The translations under genes and the position numbers were made by a program. The notes beneath the pieces were generated by a model. It saw nothing but the letters and a program-made list of their open reading frames with translations, was not told the origin of the DNA and ran no database searches. From Candidatus Zixiibacteriota bacterium (lineage in GTDB: Bacteria; Zixibacteria; MSB-5A5; WJJR01; JAJRUJ01), in the NCBI GenBank assembly GCA_020051695.1, contig JAGVQM010000018.1:1-46376 (forward strand): DNA of 46,376 nucleotides, written 5' to 3'. This document shows, piece after piece, positions 34,264 to 41,963 of the stretch. Numbering within the stretch: the first letter of the stretch is position 1; each line of letters opens with the position of its first letter.

Positions 34264-35400
34264 TCAATGGCCGCCGCGCAAAGCCCGGGCGGACAGAAGT
34301 TCTTTCAAGGCCGGATGCACGAAAATGCCGTCCTTGCGGATGAGCACATCATCAAAATACACCTCGCCGCCGCCGTATTCCTTGGTTTGAATCAATACCA
34401 AGTCCCAATGGATGGACGATTTGTTCCCGTTGGGGGCTTCGTCGTAACACTGACCCGGGGTTAAGTGTATGGACCCGAATATCTTTTCGTCGAATAAGGT
34501 GTCTCGCATCGGGTGTTTGATGTTGGGATGGATTCCCAAAGCAAATTCGCCGACATATCGTGCTCCCGGATCAATATCCAGCACTTTGTTGAGCTTGGCA
34601 CCGTTGCCACCCGCACAATCGGCTTTGACAATCTTGCCGTTTTTGAACTCGAAACGGATGCCTTCATAAAGGACCGACTCGTTCAACGAAGGCGTATTAT
34701 AGCTGATCACCCCGTTGATCGAAGTCCTGACCGGGGCGGTGTACACCTCGCCGTCAGGAATATTGCGGTGTCCATCGCATTTGACCGGCGGAATACCCTT
34801 GACCGAGAACGTCAAATCGGTCCCCGGCCCGACCAGCCGGATCTTGTCGGTCTTTTTCAGCAAATCGACCAGCGGGTCCATGGCCTTGGACATTTTGGCA
34901 TAATCGATATTGCACACCGAGAAATAGAAATCTTCAAAAGACTCGCGGGAGGTCTCGGCCAACTGCGACATGGCTTCGTTGGGATAACGCATGACCACCC
35001 AGCGGGTGCGTTTGACCCGCTGTTCCAGATGTACCGGTTTATAAAAATATTTGCGGTACCAGCCCATGCGCTGACTGGGGACATCGGCCAGTGTGTACGA
35101 ATTGTCGGCGCCCCGGACGGAGATATAGCAATCGATATCTTTCATCATGCGCAGGTGCATCTTCCCGAAATCCTTGAGCTGCTGCTCGCCGGCCCCGAGA
35201 ATCCACCGCCGCTCGACATGCTCGTCATTAAAATACCAGAAAGGCAGTCCACCGGCATGGGCCACCTCGGTAATAATCTCCTCGACCAACGGCGCGGTTG
35301 CGGCGCCTTTTGATTCGACCAGTACTTTGTCGCCGGGTTTGACTGCGGTGGAATACACCACCAGGCTTTTGGCCAGGACACTCAGACGCTTGTCTTTCAT
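34264..35400 (-). CDS. M29-family aminopeptidase (AmpS/PepS-like)
   Basis: A 378-residue cytoplasmic metallo-aminopeptidase of family M29. The N-terminal domain has LAKSLVVYSTAVKPGDKVLVE and IDCYISVRGADNSYTLADVP. The metal-binding C-terminal part carries HRNIPDGEVYTAPV with the first Glu, SLNESVLYEGIRFEFKNGKIV, ARYVGEFALGIHPNI with the second Glu, LFDEKIFGSIHLTPGQCYDEA and the SSIHWDLV segment with the His and Asp ligands. Length is close to the usual 370-410. It removes N-terminal residues from peptides with two divalent metals. GGGGAG precedes the ATG. It reads away from the divergent tmRNA gene. Confidence 0.92.
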   Translation of the reverse strand: MKDKRLSVLAKSLVVYSTAVKPGDKVLVESKGAATAPLVEEIITEVAHAGGLPFWYFNDEHVERRWILGAGEQQLKDFGKMHLRMMKDIDCYISVRGADNSYTLADVPSQRMGWYRKYFYKPVHLEQRVKRTRWVVMRYPNEAMSQLAETSRESFEDFYFSVCNIDYAKMSKAMDPLVDLLKKTDKIRLVGPGTDLTFSVKGIPPVKCDGHRNIPDGEVYTAPVRTSINGVISYNTPSLNESVLYEGIRFEFKNGKIVKADCAGGNGAKLNKVLDIDPGARYVGEFALGIHPNIKHPMRDTLFDEKIFGSIHLTPGQCYDEAPNGNKSSIHWDLVLIQTKEYGGGEVYFDDVLIRKDGIFVHPALKELLSARALRGGH

Positions 35401-35684
35401 CTACTCTCCCCTGCCTTGTCTGGATTGCAGTGACATAACGACTTACGCTTTCCTGAGGCCATAATAAGCCGGCCGGCGGGGGGCTTGTCAAGACCACCGC
35501 GATCGATTTTGCCCATTGCCGGACAGGCAAAGGCGGCAATCACCGCCGCTGGACGCAGCCGCAGGGAAAAAACAGTGGAAAAATCGACAACCTCCAGCAA
35601 TATTGTGCGTAGAAGTATCGGCTCCAACAGGCGGCTCGGCCCGGCGTCAGACGACGGGAAGTGTTTCCTGGGGACGCGTCCTTT

Positions 35685-36042
35685 GGGGGCGACTGGTTTC
35701 GACGGAGTCATTGAGGAAAAGTTTGCCCGTCGAGGTGCCCACTTTGCCTCGCTAAACAAGTGGGAACAAACTAAACGCAGACGATTATTCGTATGCGCTC
35801 GCGGCCTAACTAAGGCTGCGCCGTGGCCACGGGGAGGGCCTCTCAGTCCTGTGTCCCACGTCGCTGGGAGAGGCTAGCTGAACGTCACGCTCGGGGACCG
35901 AGGCGAAACTCAAACCGAGATAGCCCGACACGCGGCCTGTCGGTCGGCGGCGGGCCGGGCGAATACATAAATAGACCGACTATACGGGTAGACGGCTTTT
36001 CTGACGGGCTTTCGGACGGGGGTTCGATTCCCCCCGCCTCCA
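35685..36042 (+). ncRNA. ssrA: Transfer-messenger RNA (tmRNA, SsrA)
   Basis: A 358-base one-piece tmRNA, which rescues stalled ribosomes with SmpB and tags the nascent protein for degradation. The 5' end GGGGGCGACTGGTTTCGACG is canonical. It pairs with the 3' CGCCTCC (36035-36041) over seven base pairs including one G-U, leaving discriminator A36042; the CCA is not encoded. The T arm is a perfect GGGGG-TTCGATT-CCCCC (36018-36034). The tag reading frame lies at 35777-35809. No consensus promoter was recognised just upstream; a short GGACGCGTCC palindrome lies at 35672-35681. The element-like low-G+C genes start right after its 3' end. Confidence 0.97.
35777..35809 (+). other. ssrA proteolysis-tag open reading frame
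   Basis: Codons GCA GAC GAT TAT TCG TAT GCG CTC GCG GCC then TAA encode ADDYSYALAA. With the alanine carried on tmRNA itself the added tag would be A plus this decapeptide. The ALAA end is the usual ClpXP/ClpAP recognition end. A second in-phase-unrelated TAA follows (CTAA). The middle DYSY differs from the common NDENY type. Confidence 0.9.
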
Positions 36043-36078
36043 TTTGATATAACTCTTTATCAATAAATTGATTACATA

Positions 36079-36105
36079 GGGACGGGGGTATTGTACTCCC
36101 ATCCC
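36079..36105 (+). other. Hairpin downstream of tmRNA, possible transcription end
   Basis: GGGACGGGGG pairs with CTCCCATCCC around a seven-base loop, with one C-A mismatch and one G-U. It lies 37 bases after the mature tmRNA end and has no T-tract. It may mark the tmRNA transcript end or be incidental. Confidence 0.3.
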
Positions 36106-36225
36106 ATTCTGGCCGAATAAACTGCAATAACGCCGAACAACTGGCAACGGAAATCGTCACGTTTCGGTCACACTGCTTCGTTGCATTATGGCGCTTCTTC
36201 CTGATGTAAAATATTTATGACAATA

Positions 36226-36266
36226 TGTAAATATTACTTGACATTCTGACGACTATTATTTACAAT
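36226..36266 (+). promoter_or_regulatory. Strong promoter with flanking inverted repeats before the XRE regulator
   Basis: TTGACA (36238-36243) and TACAAT (36261-36266) are separated by exactly 17 bases and end 38 bases before the regulator ATG. TGTAAATA (36226-36233), just upstream of the -35, is mirrored by TATTTACA (36257-36264), which overlaps the -10; the two are 31 bases apart centre to centre, about three helical turns. A similar TGTAAAATA lies at 36205-36213. The regulator it precedes is a likely binder, which would give autoregulation. Confidence 0.7.
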
Positions 36267-36304
36267 GGCTTTTGGAAGCCCATTCAACAAACGATGGTGG
36301 TCAG

Positions 36305-36514
36305 ATGAAGACAAGCTTGAGAAGATTCAGATTCGATCGCGGTGAACTCAGCCAGCAGCAGCTGGCTGACATGGTCTCGGTCTCACGCCAGACAATCATT
36401 TCAATCGAACGTGGCGACTATGCCCCGTCGGTTAAGCTAGCCCTTCTGTTGGCTGCGAAGCTCGAGACGACAGTAGAGCAGCTGTTTCAACTTGAGGAGA
36501 GAGATTATGCTTAA
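36305..36514 (+). CDS. XRE-family HTH transcriptional regulator
   Basis: A 69-residue stand-alone helix-turn-helix protein of the Cro/CI (XRE) type: SQQQLADMVSVSRQTIISIERGDYAPSVKLALLLAAKLETTVEQLFQ contains the complete five-helix domain, typical of the small YozG-like regulators paired with membrane proteins. It overlaps the next gene by eight bases, so the two are coupled. The near-consensus promoter just upstream includes inverted repeats it may bind. The ATG at 36305 is the first that gives the domain. Confidence 0.9.
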   Translation: MKTSLRRFRFDRGELSQQQLADMVSVSRQTIISIERGDYAPSVKLALLLAAKLETTVEQLFQLEERDYA

Positions 36515-37196
36515 GAAGGATTCAATTTTCTGGTGGGCGACAGGCATCTTCGTCTTGGCCTTAGCCCTGTTTGCCGTAAAACAGAACCAGTTTTGGCTGG
36601 CACTGATGATCGGCTCCTATCTGCTTCGCCCGACCCTGGCCTCTCTTGGAGTTGCCAAACGCTATGTCGATGAACGTCAACTGAGCATTCAATATCGATC
36701 AAGCAACATCGGGTTTGCTGTGATTCTCATCGTGTGTGTCATCTTTGCTGTCAAACTCGGAGCCGAAAATAACCCTGACTTCGAACTGTTCGCCGCGGCT
36801 ATCATAATCGGACTTGCAGCCAAAGCCCTGTTCAATGCCATCCTCATTAAGGACCTCCGTAAAACTGCTTCCAGAATTCTCATCGGTTTGGGACTTCTGG
36901 TGGCGTTGTTCGCATCTCTTGACGCAGGATCGTTTGCTGGCATCATCATATCAGTTCTTCCGGGATTGGCGATTGCCGGTCTAGGATTGTTTGCCAGCAA
37001 ATATCCGCGAGTCATCGGCGTTGTCAATATTGTCCTTGCTGTGGCTGCCATGATCTTTCTCTTAACCTTCAAGGAGGGCTGGGGGCAAGTAACTACAGCT
37101 GCCGTAATCGGGATTCCCTTGCTCATCGCCGGGGCCGGCTTGCTGAGGGCGGGGCTTAGAGACGCCGAGATCGCACCAGAGGTAGATACGCAATAG
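36507..37196 (+). CDS. Multi-pass membrane protein paired with XRE regulator
   Basis: A 229-residue membrane protein with seven or eight helices: SIFWWATGIFVLALALFAV, FWLALMIGSYLL, a cytoplasmic VDERQLSIQYRSSNIGF segment, then further helices to residue about 215. The 'DERQ' segment between the second and third helices resembles that in DUF2178-like membrane proteins, which are commonly encoded downstream of a small XRE regulator. Function unknown; no transport or enzyme motif is visible. Its translation is coupled to the regulator by overlap. Confidence 0.75.
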   Translation: MLKKDSIFWWATGIFVLALALFAVKQNQFWLALMIGSYLLRPTLASLGVAKRYVDERQLSIQYRSSNIGFAVILIVCVIFAVKLGAENNPDFELFAAAIIIGLAAKALFNAILIKDLRKTASRILIGLGLLVALFASLDAGSFAGIIISVLPGLAIAGLGLFASKYPRVIGVVNIVLAVAAMIFLLTFKEGWGQVTTAAVIGIPLLIAGAGLLRAGLRDAEIAPEVDTQ

Positions 37197-37287
37197 ATTG
37201 GGGCGCGCCTAAATCCGGGCATAGTGGTTGGGTACTCCAAATACAAGAGACAGGAAATACACCCTCTAAGATTAAGGAGTAATTTGT

Positions 37288-38112
37288 ATGCTGGACAGGA
37301 AAATGTGGATCATCAGTCTTGCCTTTGCGGCTGTTGTCAACCTAATGCCAAGCACTGCAATCGTCGCAGGCGAACCGCAGAAGATCACTTCGACAACCTC
37401 TGTTGAGGAACTGAAGAGACTTGCATCAGAAGGAAACGCTGACGCCATGCTTGAATACGGAGAACGGTTGGTGCAGGGACAGGGAGTAGACTCGAATACC
37501 ACGCAAGGACTCAGTTGGCTTCAAAGAGCAGCCGATGCCGGCCGGAGCGAAGCCTGGTATGATATCGGCTTCGTTTATGCCAATGGCGTGGGCGTCAAGC
37601 TCAATCTGGCGGAGGCAGTGAAGTACTTCCGCAAAGGCGCTGAAGCGGGAAATGCCGACTGCCAGACAAGTATGGGGATGCTCTATCAGGCCGGGGACAA
37701 GATTCCGAGCGGATTGAAATCTGATCCGGTTGAAGCTATGAAGTGGTACCGGCTGGCGGCGGACCAGAACCATTCCGAAGCGATCCAGCATTTGGCCATG
37801 CTCTACACAATGGATCAAGGAGTCAAACTCGATGCCGCTGAAGCCGCCAAGTTGTTCCGTAAGGGAGCTGATCTGGGAAATGCCGATTGCATATGGGGGC
37901 TCGGTCAATGCTATCTCAGCGGCAAGGGCGTTCAGTTGGACACCGTGATGGCATATGCTCTCTTTTACGCCTCCTTAGATGCGGTAGAGGATCCCGAGCA
38001 AAAGAGGGCCATGACCGAAAGGTGCGACAAGCTGGGCAAAGCACTGACGACGGAGCAGCTCAAAAAGGCTGAGCCGCTCATTCGGGAATGGAAGGCCAAA
38101 GAAAAGAAATAG
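37288..38112 (+). CDS. Exported SEL1-repeat protein
   Basis: A 274-residue protein with signal peptide (MWIISLAFAAVVNLMPSTAIVAG) and about five SEL1-type TPR-like repeats across residues 50-235, for example AWYDIGFVYANGVGVKLNLAEAVKYFRKGAEAGN and CIWGLGQCYLSGKGVQLD. SEL1 proteins serve as periplasmic or surface protein-binding scaffolds. The C terminus is helical and basic (LTTEQLKKAEPLIREWKAKEKK). AGGAG eleven or so bases upstream supports ATG 37288; a second Met lies at residue 6. No enzyme domain. The gap of about 90 bases to the membrane protein gene allows its own promoter, which was not recognised. Confidence 0.85.
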   Translation: MLDRKMWIISLAFAAVVNLMPSTAIVAGEPQKITSTTSVEELKRLASEGNADAMLEYGERLVQGQGVDSNTTQGLSWLQRAADAGRSEAWYDIGFVYANGVGVKLNLAEAVKYFRKGAEAGNADCQTSMGMLYQAGDKIPSGLKSDPVEAMKWYRLAADQNHSEAIQHLAMLYTMDQGVKLDAAEAAKLFRKGADLGNADCIWGLGQCYLSGKGVQLDTVMAYALFYASLDAVEDPEQKRAMTERCDKLGKALTTEQLKKAEPLIREWKAKEKK

Positions 38113-38146
38113 TCGCAAATCACACGAAGGCATGGCCAATTGTTCA

Positions 38147-38172
38147 GCCGGCTGTCGCAACGGACAGCCGGC
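38147..38172 (+). other. Perfect hairpin after the SEL1 gene
   Basis: GCCGGCTGTC and GACAGCCGGC form a perfect 10-bp stem around a six-base loop, 34 bases after the SEL1 stop. There is no T-tract on either side, so it may stabilise the transcript end or pause polymerase rather than act as a classic terminator. Confidence 0.5.
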
Positions 38173-38241
38173 AATGGAAATCTGACCCGAATGAAGAAGG
38201 CTGAGCGCAAGGGCGCCAATCAGACGAAGGAGGGCCTTCAA

Positions 38242-38370
38242 GTGAGGACGCTGTTTTGGTCACTAGCGGCTATTGTTCTGATGCTAGTCACTGCCCAGGT
38301 TTCTTATGGCAAGGACGTAGTATCGTTTCACCCGCTGTGTCCAATCGAGATGCCGTTCTTATTCCTGTAG
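38242..38370 (+). CDS. Short secreted peptide or frameshifted gene remnant
   Basis: A GTG start with a very good AAGGAGGG site seven bases upstream begins a 42-residue product: signal peptide RTLFWSLAAIVLMLVTAQVSYG, then only about 20 residues ending in Phe/Leu. In another frame the open reading continues from about 38310 with AVSNRDAVLIPVVEDPWVPL to 38603. This looks like a longer secreted protein broken by a frameshift. It could instead be a true short peptide. Confidence 0.4.
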   Translation: MRTLFWSLAAIVLMLVTAQVSYGKDVVSFHPLCPIEMPFLFL

Positions 38371-38665
38371 TTGAGGATCCGTGGGTACCGCTGAGCTCTT
38401 CATTCGGGAAGGAACGGACTTGCCGAAGACATGATTGTGTGAGAGACTACTATTATGGCAAGATGAAGCAGTTATTCACCGGAGGTCCGGGAACGGGCCG
38501 TGCGGACGGTGGAAAAGCATTGGAAGGGGCATGGTTCTCAGTAGCTCCCGAAATCCGTTTTCTTCTCCTGAGAATTGCAACGGGTGGGCTACATCTGTCC
38601 TGATTCTATTAACATGAACTGTTTTACCTTGGAGTTTGAAGACTGATTAAAGGAGAATCTTGGCG

Positions 38666-38929
38666 ATGGGCAAAGAGATCAAAGAACAAAGTACAGAAGA
38701 ACTAAAGAGGAAAGTAAAGACCGGCAAAGTCATATTGATTGTCTGTTGGTCCGCTGCAATTATCTCCATTGTGATCACTTTGTTTTATGGGAAATCACCG
38801 TCTGTTTCCGCCTATTCGGCTGGATTTGCAGGTTTAGGTATTGTCACTATCGCAATGTTGATTGGTGGAAAGAAAATAAGGGAAGAAATAGCCCGACGAA
38901 ACGACTCACAAGATCGGACAGTTGATTAA
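38666..38929 (+). CDS. Small two-transmembrane protein, unknown function
   Basis: An 87-residue protein: charged N-terminal helix (KEIKEQSTEELKRKVKTGK), two hydrophobic helices (VILIVCWSAAIISIVITLFYG and SAGFAGLGIVTIAMLIGG), and a charged C-terminal tail (KKIREEIARRNDSQDRT). AAGGAGA about ten bases upstream supports the ATG at 38666; a TTG six bases earlier is less likely. No family recognised; it may be a membrane anchor or a small bitopic regulator. Confidence 0.65.
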   Translation: MGKEIKEQSTEELKRKVKTGKVILIVCWSAAIISIVITLFYGKSPSVSAYSAGFAGLGIVTIAMLIGGKKIREEIARRNDSQDRTVD

Positions 38930-39287
38930 CGTCATACTGCTCCCTCCCCATTAGCGCGTAGCGGGTTTTAAGAGAGCGTCTTGTGGGTGACTTTGGCGTG
39001 CCCGTTCTCGCGAATTGTGCTGACTTGACTAGTCCACGTTAGCGGGTTTCTATGCCCAAAAACGTCACAATTTGGTCGCAATACGGCGTAAGCCCTTGTG
39101 CCGCCACGTGAATCTGGGATTCGATTACCCACCTCTGGTCTTTCCATGTGAGGAAATCCACATCATAATTTTGGTGAGAAAATGCAAAAAAGAGTCAACT
39201 TTTGTCCGTATTCCTGGTTACAAGTACGCCCAACCGGAAATATTCGGACTAAGGCAGAACTTGGGCAAAAATAGGAGTAGACTCTAC
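38930..39287. other. Intergenic gap with a tmRNA-like T-loop fragment
   Basis: No gene is supported in this 358-base gap. At 39116-39135 the sequence GGGATTCGATTACCCACCTC resembles the tmRNA T-arm and acceptor end (GGGGTTCGATTCCCC at 36019-36034, followed by CCTC). A complete tRNA or tmRNA cannot be folded around it. An AT-rich segment without promoter-quality hexamers precedes the next gene. Confidence 0.4.
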
Positions 39288-39566
39288 ATGCAGATAAGAC
39301 AACGGGGAACCAACGTGGCGTCAAAAACTCGCACCACAGGCAGCAGGCGATTCAACATCCGAAAGGATCTAAAAGGATACACCTATTTAGGATGCCCCAT
39401 GACCAAAAACCGGTCCCCCTGGTGTTTCCGTATGTGTCGGCCGAATGCCGACGGTACCGGCTTTTGCGGCCGAGTGGCTCCTCATGGATTCAAAAGCCGT
39501 ATTCAACAGGGAATAGAGGATTTCAAAAAGAGACGGGCCGAGTCATCGGCCTTACTTCGTCAATGA
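39288..39566 (+). CDS. Small four-cysteine protein, possible metal-binding
   Basis: A 92-residue basic protein. Residues 27-72 (FNIRKDLKGYTYLGCPMTK to FCGRVAPHGFKSRIQQGI) contain Cys-x9-Cys-x3-Cys-x9-Cys, spaced symmetrically and surrounded by aromatic and Arg/Lys residues; the arrangement suggests zinc or Fe-S binding. It ends in a charged helix (EDFKKRRAESSALLRQ). AGGAG ten bases before ATG 39288 fixes the start, although the frame is open upstream. It has its own terminator. I do not recognise the family. Confidence 0.7.
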   Translation: MQIRQRGTNVASKTRTTGSRRFNIRKDLKGYTYLGCPMTKNRSPWCFRMCRPNADGTGFCGRVAPHGFKSRIQQGIEDFKKRRAESSALLRQ

Positions 39567-39618
39567 AATCGACCTGCAGCAAAGACGTTTGATCATTTGC
39601 ACCAGGGTAAAACGTACC

Positions 39619-39648
39619 GGCATTTCTTTGTGGAGTAATGCCTTTTTT
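39619..39648 (+). terminator. Terminator after the four-cysteine protein gene
   Basis: An interrupted stem (GGCATT-t-CT / AG-t-AATGCC, 39619-39642) is followed by six T on the plus strand, about 55 bases after the stop codon. The stem is short and rather weak, but the T-tract is good and the position is right. Confidence 0.6.
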
Positions 39649-39753
39649 ATTAACCTCTAACATTTTTCCTTTGCAACAATGTCGGCCCGCTTTCGGGGCA
39701 AGCGGCAGTTCGTCGATCCGGACGCCTGCGGCTGGGTGCGCCACCGGCCAACA

Positions 39754-41772
39754 TTACTTCAGCCACTGCGCCAGCCATGCCAACTGGACTTCGTATGCAT
39801 ACCGCAGGTTGCGCAATTTGCCGACCGAATGGCCCTCATCGGGGAAGTATAATAACTTCGACGGCACGCCCATGCGCTGCAGCGCCGTGAACATCATCAA
39901 CCCCTGGCTGACATCGACGCGGTAATCCTTCTGCCCATGGACCACCAGCGTGGGGGTCTTGAAATTGGCGACGAATTTTTCCGGCGAACGCTCCAGATAT
40001 AACTCGCGGTTGGTCCACGGCGTGCCCTGGAATTCCCACTCGGGGAACCAGAGCTCCTCGGTGGAATAATAATCGCTGAGGTTTTCAAAACTGCCGTCGA
40101 CCGATACAAGGCATTTGAAGCGGTCGGTATGGCCACAGATCCAATTGACCATGTAACCGCCGTACGAGCGCCCCAGCGCGGCCATCCGTGTCGTATCGAC
40201 GTATGCGAAGCGTCCGGCGAGATAATCGATGCCGATCATCAAGTCGTGGTAGTCTTTGCCGCCCCAGTCGCCGCTGACCGCGTCGCAGAATTTCCGACCG
40301 TAGCCCCGGCTGCCGCGCGGGTTGATCTGGGCGACAGCGTACCCCTGCGCCGCCAGCAAGTGAATATTCCAGCCATAATAGTTAAAATCATTCAGCCAGC
40401 ACCACTGCGGCCCGCCGTGGATCAACAACACCAGAGGATATTTTTTTTGCGGGTCAAAATCGGGCGGCAGAGTCAGAAAACCCTGAATGGGCAATGAATC
40501 AAAGCTGTAAAACCAGAACTCCTCGGAGGGGCGCAGCGCCACGCGGTCGGTCAGCTTCCTGGCGTAGAATGTCAGCCGCCGCAGTTCGTTTTTGGTCAGG
40601 TCATAACGATAGATATCACCCGGTTCAATCGAGGTCGAGCGCGTGAAATACAGGGCCTTGCCGTCAGGCGCGACCGCCAGATCGCCATAGACCGCATCGG
40701 TGAGGACCTCCTCCACTGCGCCGTTATTCAGGACGACACGGTAGATGCCTACCATGCCCATATCCACCGCCGTAAAATAAATATAACTGCCGTCGGAAGA
40801 GAACATCGGCGACCCGACTGAGCGGTCGAAGTCTTCGGTCAGGTTTTTGCGCAACTGCTGCCGCCGGTCATAGAGGATGATATCCTGCTGCTCGGATTCA
40901 TAGCCGGGCCGGACCATCTCGAGGTACGCCAGGTACAGCCCGTCGGGACTATAGAACGGACGGCAGTCGTTGCCGGGTTTATCGGCAATTGGCTGCACAT
41001 TGCCGCCCACGGCGGGGATAATGTACAAATCGTTATTGTACGACATGGCGGCCACCGGTTCGGTGTTCTTAGCATAACAGATTTCCAACCCGTCCGGCGA
41101 AATCGCATATGCCGGTCTGCCGCCGCCGGCCACCGGCGGCACATCATGCGGCCCCGGCGTCAGATCGATTGTAACTTCGTCGGTAATCGATCCGCTGAAC
41201 AGATGTTCGACTTTGCCGTCAGCCCATGAACCATAATGCCGAAACAGGAGCCGATCGTACACCCTGGCCTCAAGCGGGTTTTCCTCGGCCAGACTGTCGC
41301 GGACCCGGTTGCACGCGTCATTGTCGCAGTCGGGATATACCGGGGAAGTGAACAAAAACCTGCGGCTGTCGGGGAACCACATCATCCCCCCGGCGCCGGT
41401 CGAGATCCCGGTCAGCGGCCGGTAATCACCGCTGTCGGCCATCCAGATTTGTCGACCGTTTTCTCCACCCGAGGAAAACGCCAGCAGCGAACCATCCGGC
41501 GACCAGCAGGGGTCGTATTCGTCGGCTTCCCGGTCGGTCAACCGCCGCGCCTCTCCGCTGTCGGCCGGCAGCAGATAAATGTACGTGGAACGCGCATGCG
41601 CCTGCAGGTCGTTATGCGTCAAAGTGAACGCCAGCGTCTTTCCGTCCGGCGACAACTGCAAATCACCGACCTGATCGAAACCATACAAATCATCAAAAGT
41701 CATCGCCTGCTGCGGGAGGGCGCTGCCCGCCCATAAAATCAGGCAACCCAGACAATTCGCCAAGAGTCTCAT
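39754..41772 (-). CDS. S9-family prolyl oligopeptidase / acylaminoacyl peptidase, exported
   Basis: A 672-residue serine peptidase with signal peptide (MRLLANCLGCLILWAGSALP). The N-terminal seven-blade beta-propeller of TolB/WD-like repeats (about 25-410, for example LQLSPDGKTLAFTLT, PCWSPDGSLLAFSS) filters substrates. The C-terminal alpha-beta hydrolase (about 420-672) has the triad Ser536 in GRSYGGYM, Asp616 in HGQKDYRVD and His648 in PDEGHSVGK. A catalytic-loop HGGPQWCW near residue 450 is typical. It cleaves short peptides, likely in the periplasm, but the specificity is not readable. Its own promoter is not recognised. Confidence 0.92.
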   Translation of the reverse strand: MRLLANCLGCLILWAGSALPQQAMTFDDLYGFDQVGDLQLSPDGKTLAFTLTHNDLQAHARSTYIYLLPADSGEARRLTDREADEYDPCWSPDGSLLAFSSGGENGRQIWMADSGDYRPLTGISTGAGGMMWFPDSRRFLFTSPVYPDCDNDACNRVRDSLAEENPLEARVYDRLLFRHYGSWADGKVEHLFSGSITDEVTIDLTPGPHDVPPVAGGGRPAYAISPDGLEICYAKNTEPVAAMSYNNDLYIIPAVGGNVQPIADKPGNDCRPFYSPDGLYLAYLEMVRPGYESEQQDIILYDRRQQLRKNLTEDFDRSVGSPMFSSDGSYIYFTAVDMGMVGIYRVVLNNGAVEEVLTDAVYGDLAVAPDGKALYFTRSTSIEPGDIYRYDLTKNELRRLTFYARKLTDRVALRPSEEFWFYSFDSLPIQGFLTLPPDFDPQKKYPLVLLIHGGPQWCWLNDFNYYGWNIHLLAAQGYAVAQINPRGSRGYGRKFCDAVSGDWGGKDYHDLMIGIDYLAGRFAYVDTTRMAALGRSYGGYMVNWICGHTDRFKCLVSVDGSFENLSDYYSTEELWFPEWEFQGTPWTNRELYLERSPEKFVANFKTPTLVVHGQKDYRVDVSQGLMMFTALQRMGVPSKLLYFPDEGHSVGKLRNLRYAYEVQLAWLAQWLK

Positions 41773-41882
41773 ACGTGTCCGTTCCTTTCCGTACGGGAAC
41801 GGAACTGAATCGGGAAACAGAAGTCAAGCCGCGCATGGTTCGGGATGCGGCCCCCTGACGGGGTAAACGCGCGAGGCCGGAC

Positions 41883-41915
41883 AAAAAACGCCGTCCCCGG
41901 TTGTCAGGGGCGGCG
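41883..41915 (-). terminator. Terminator after the YXWGXW-type lipoprotein gene
   Basis: CGCCGTCCCC pairs with GGGGCGGCG (one bulged T) across a loop of about eight bases. It is followed on the minus strand by six T, 50 bases beyond the lipoprotein stop. Confidence 0.8.
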
Positions 41916-41963
41916 AATTTTGTCTCATTGTTCCGGAAATTCCCGCAGGAGTTGGTCGAACGC

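Larger units (their letters stand above)
36043..39700. other. Accessory stretch abutting ssrA, possible island relic
   Basis: The stretch after the tmRNA is visibly richer in A+T than both flanks. It carries six small accessory-type genes all on the plus strand, and ends before the G+C-rich S9 peptidase gene. The 3' end of tmRNA is a well-known integrase target. No integrase, transposase or good terminal repeat is seen, so this is a relic or a gene-gain hotspot rather than a proven mobile element. Confidence 0.35.

Noticed and set aside
39060-39140. Possible tRNA gene around the TTCGATT loop
   Set aside because: The T-stem carries an A-A mismatch at the closing pair, and no matching acceptor, D arm or anticodon arm can be found upstream.
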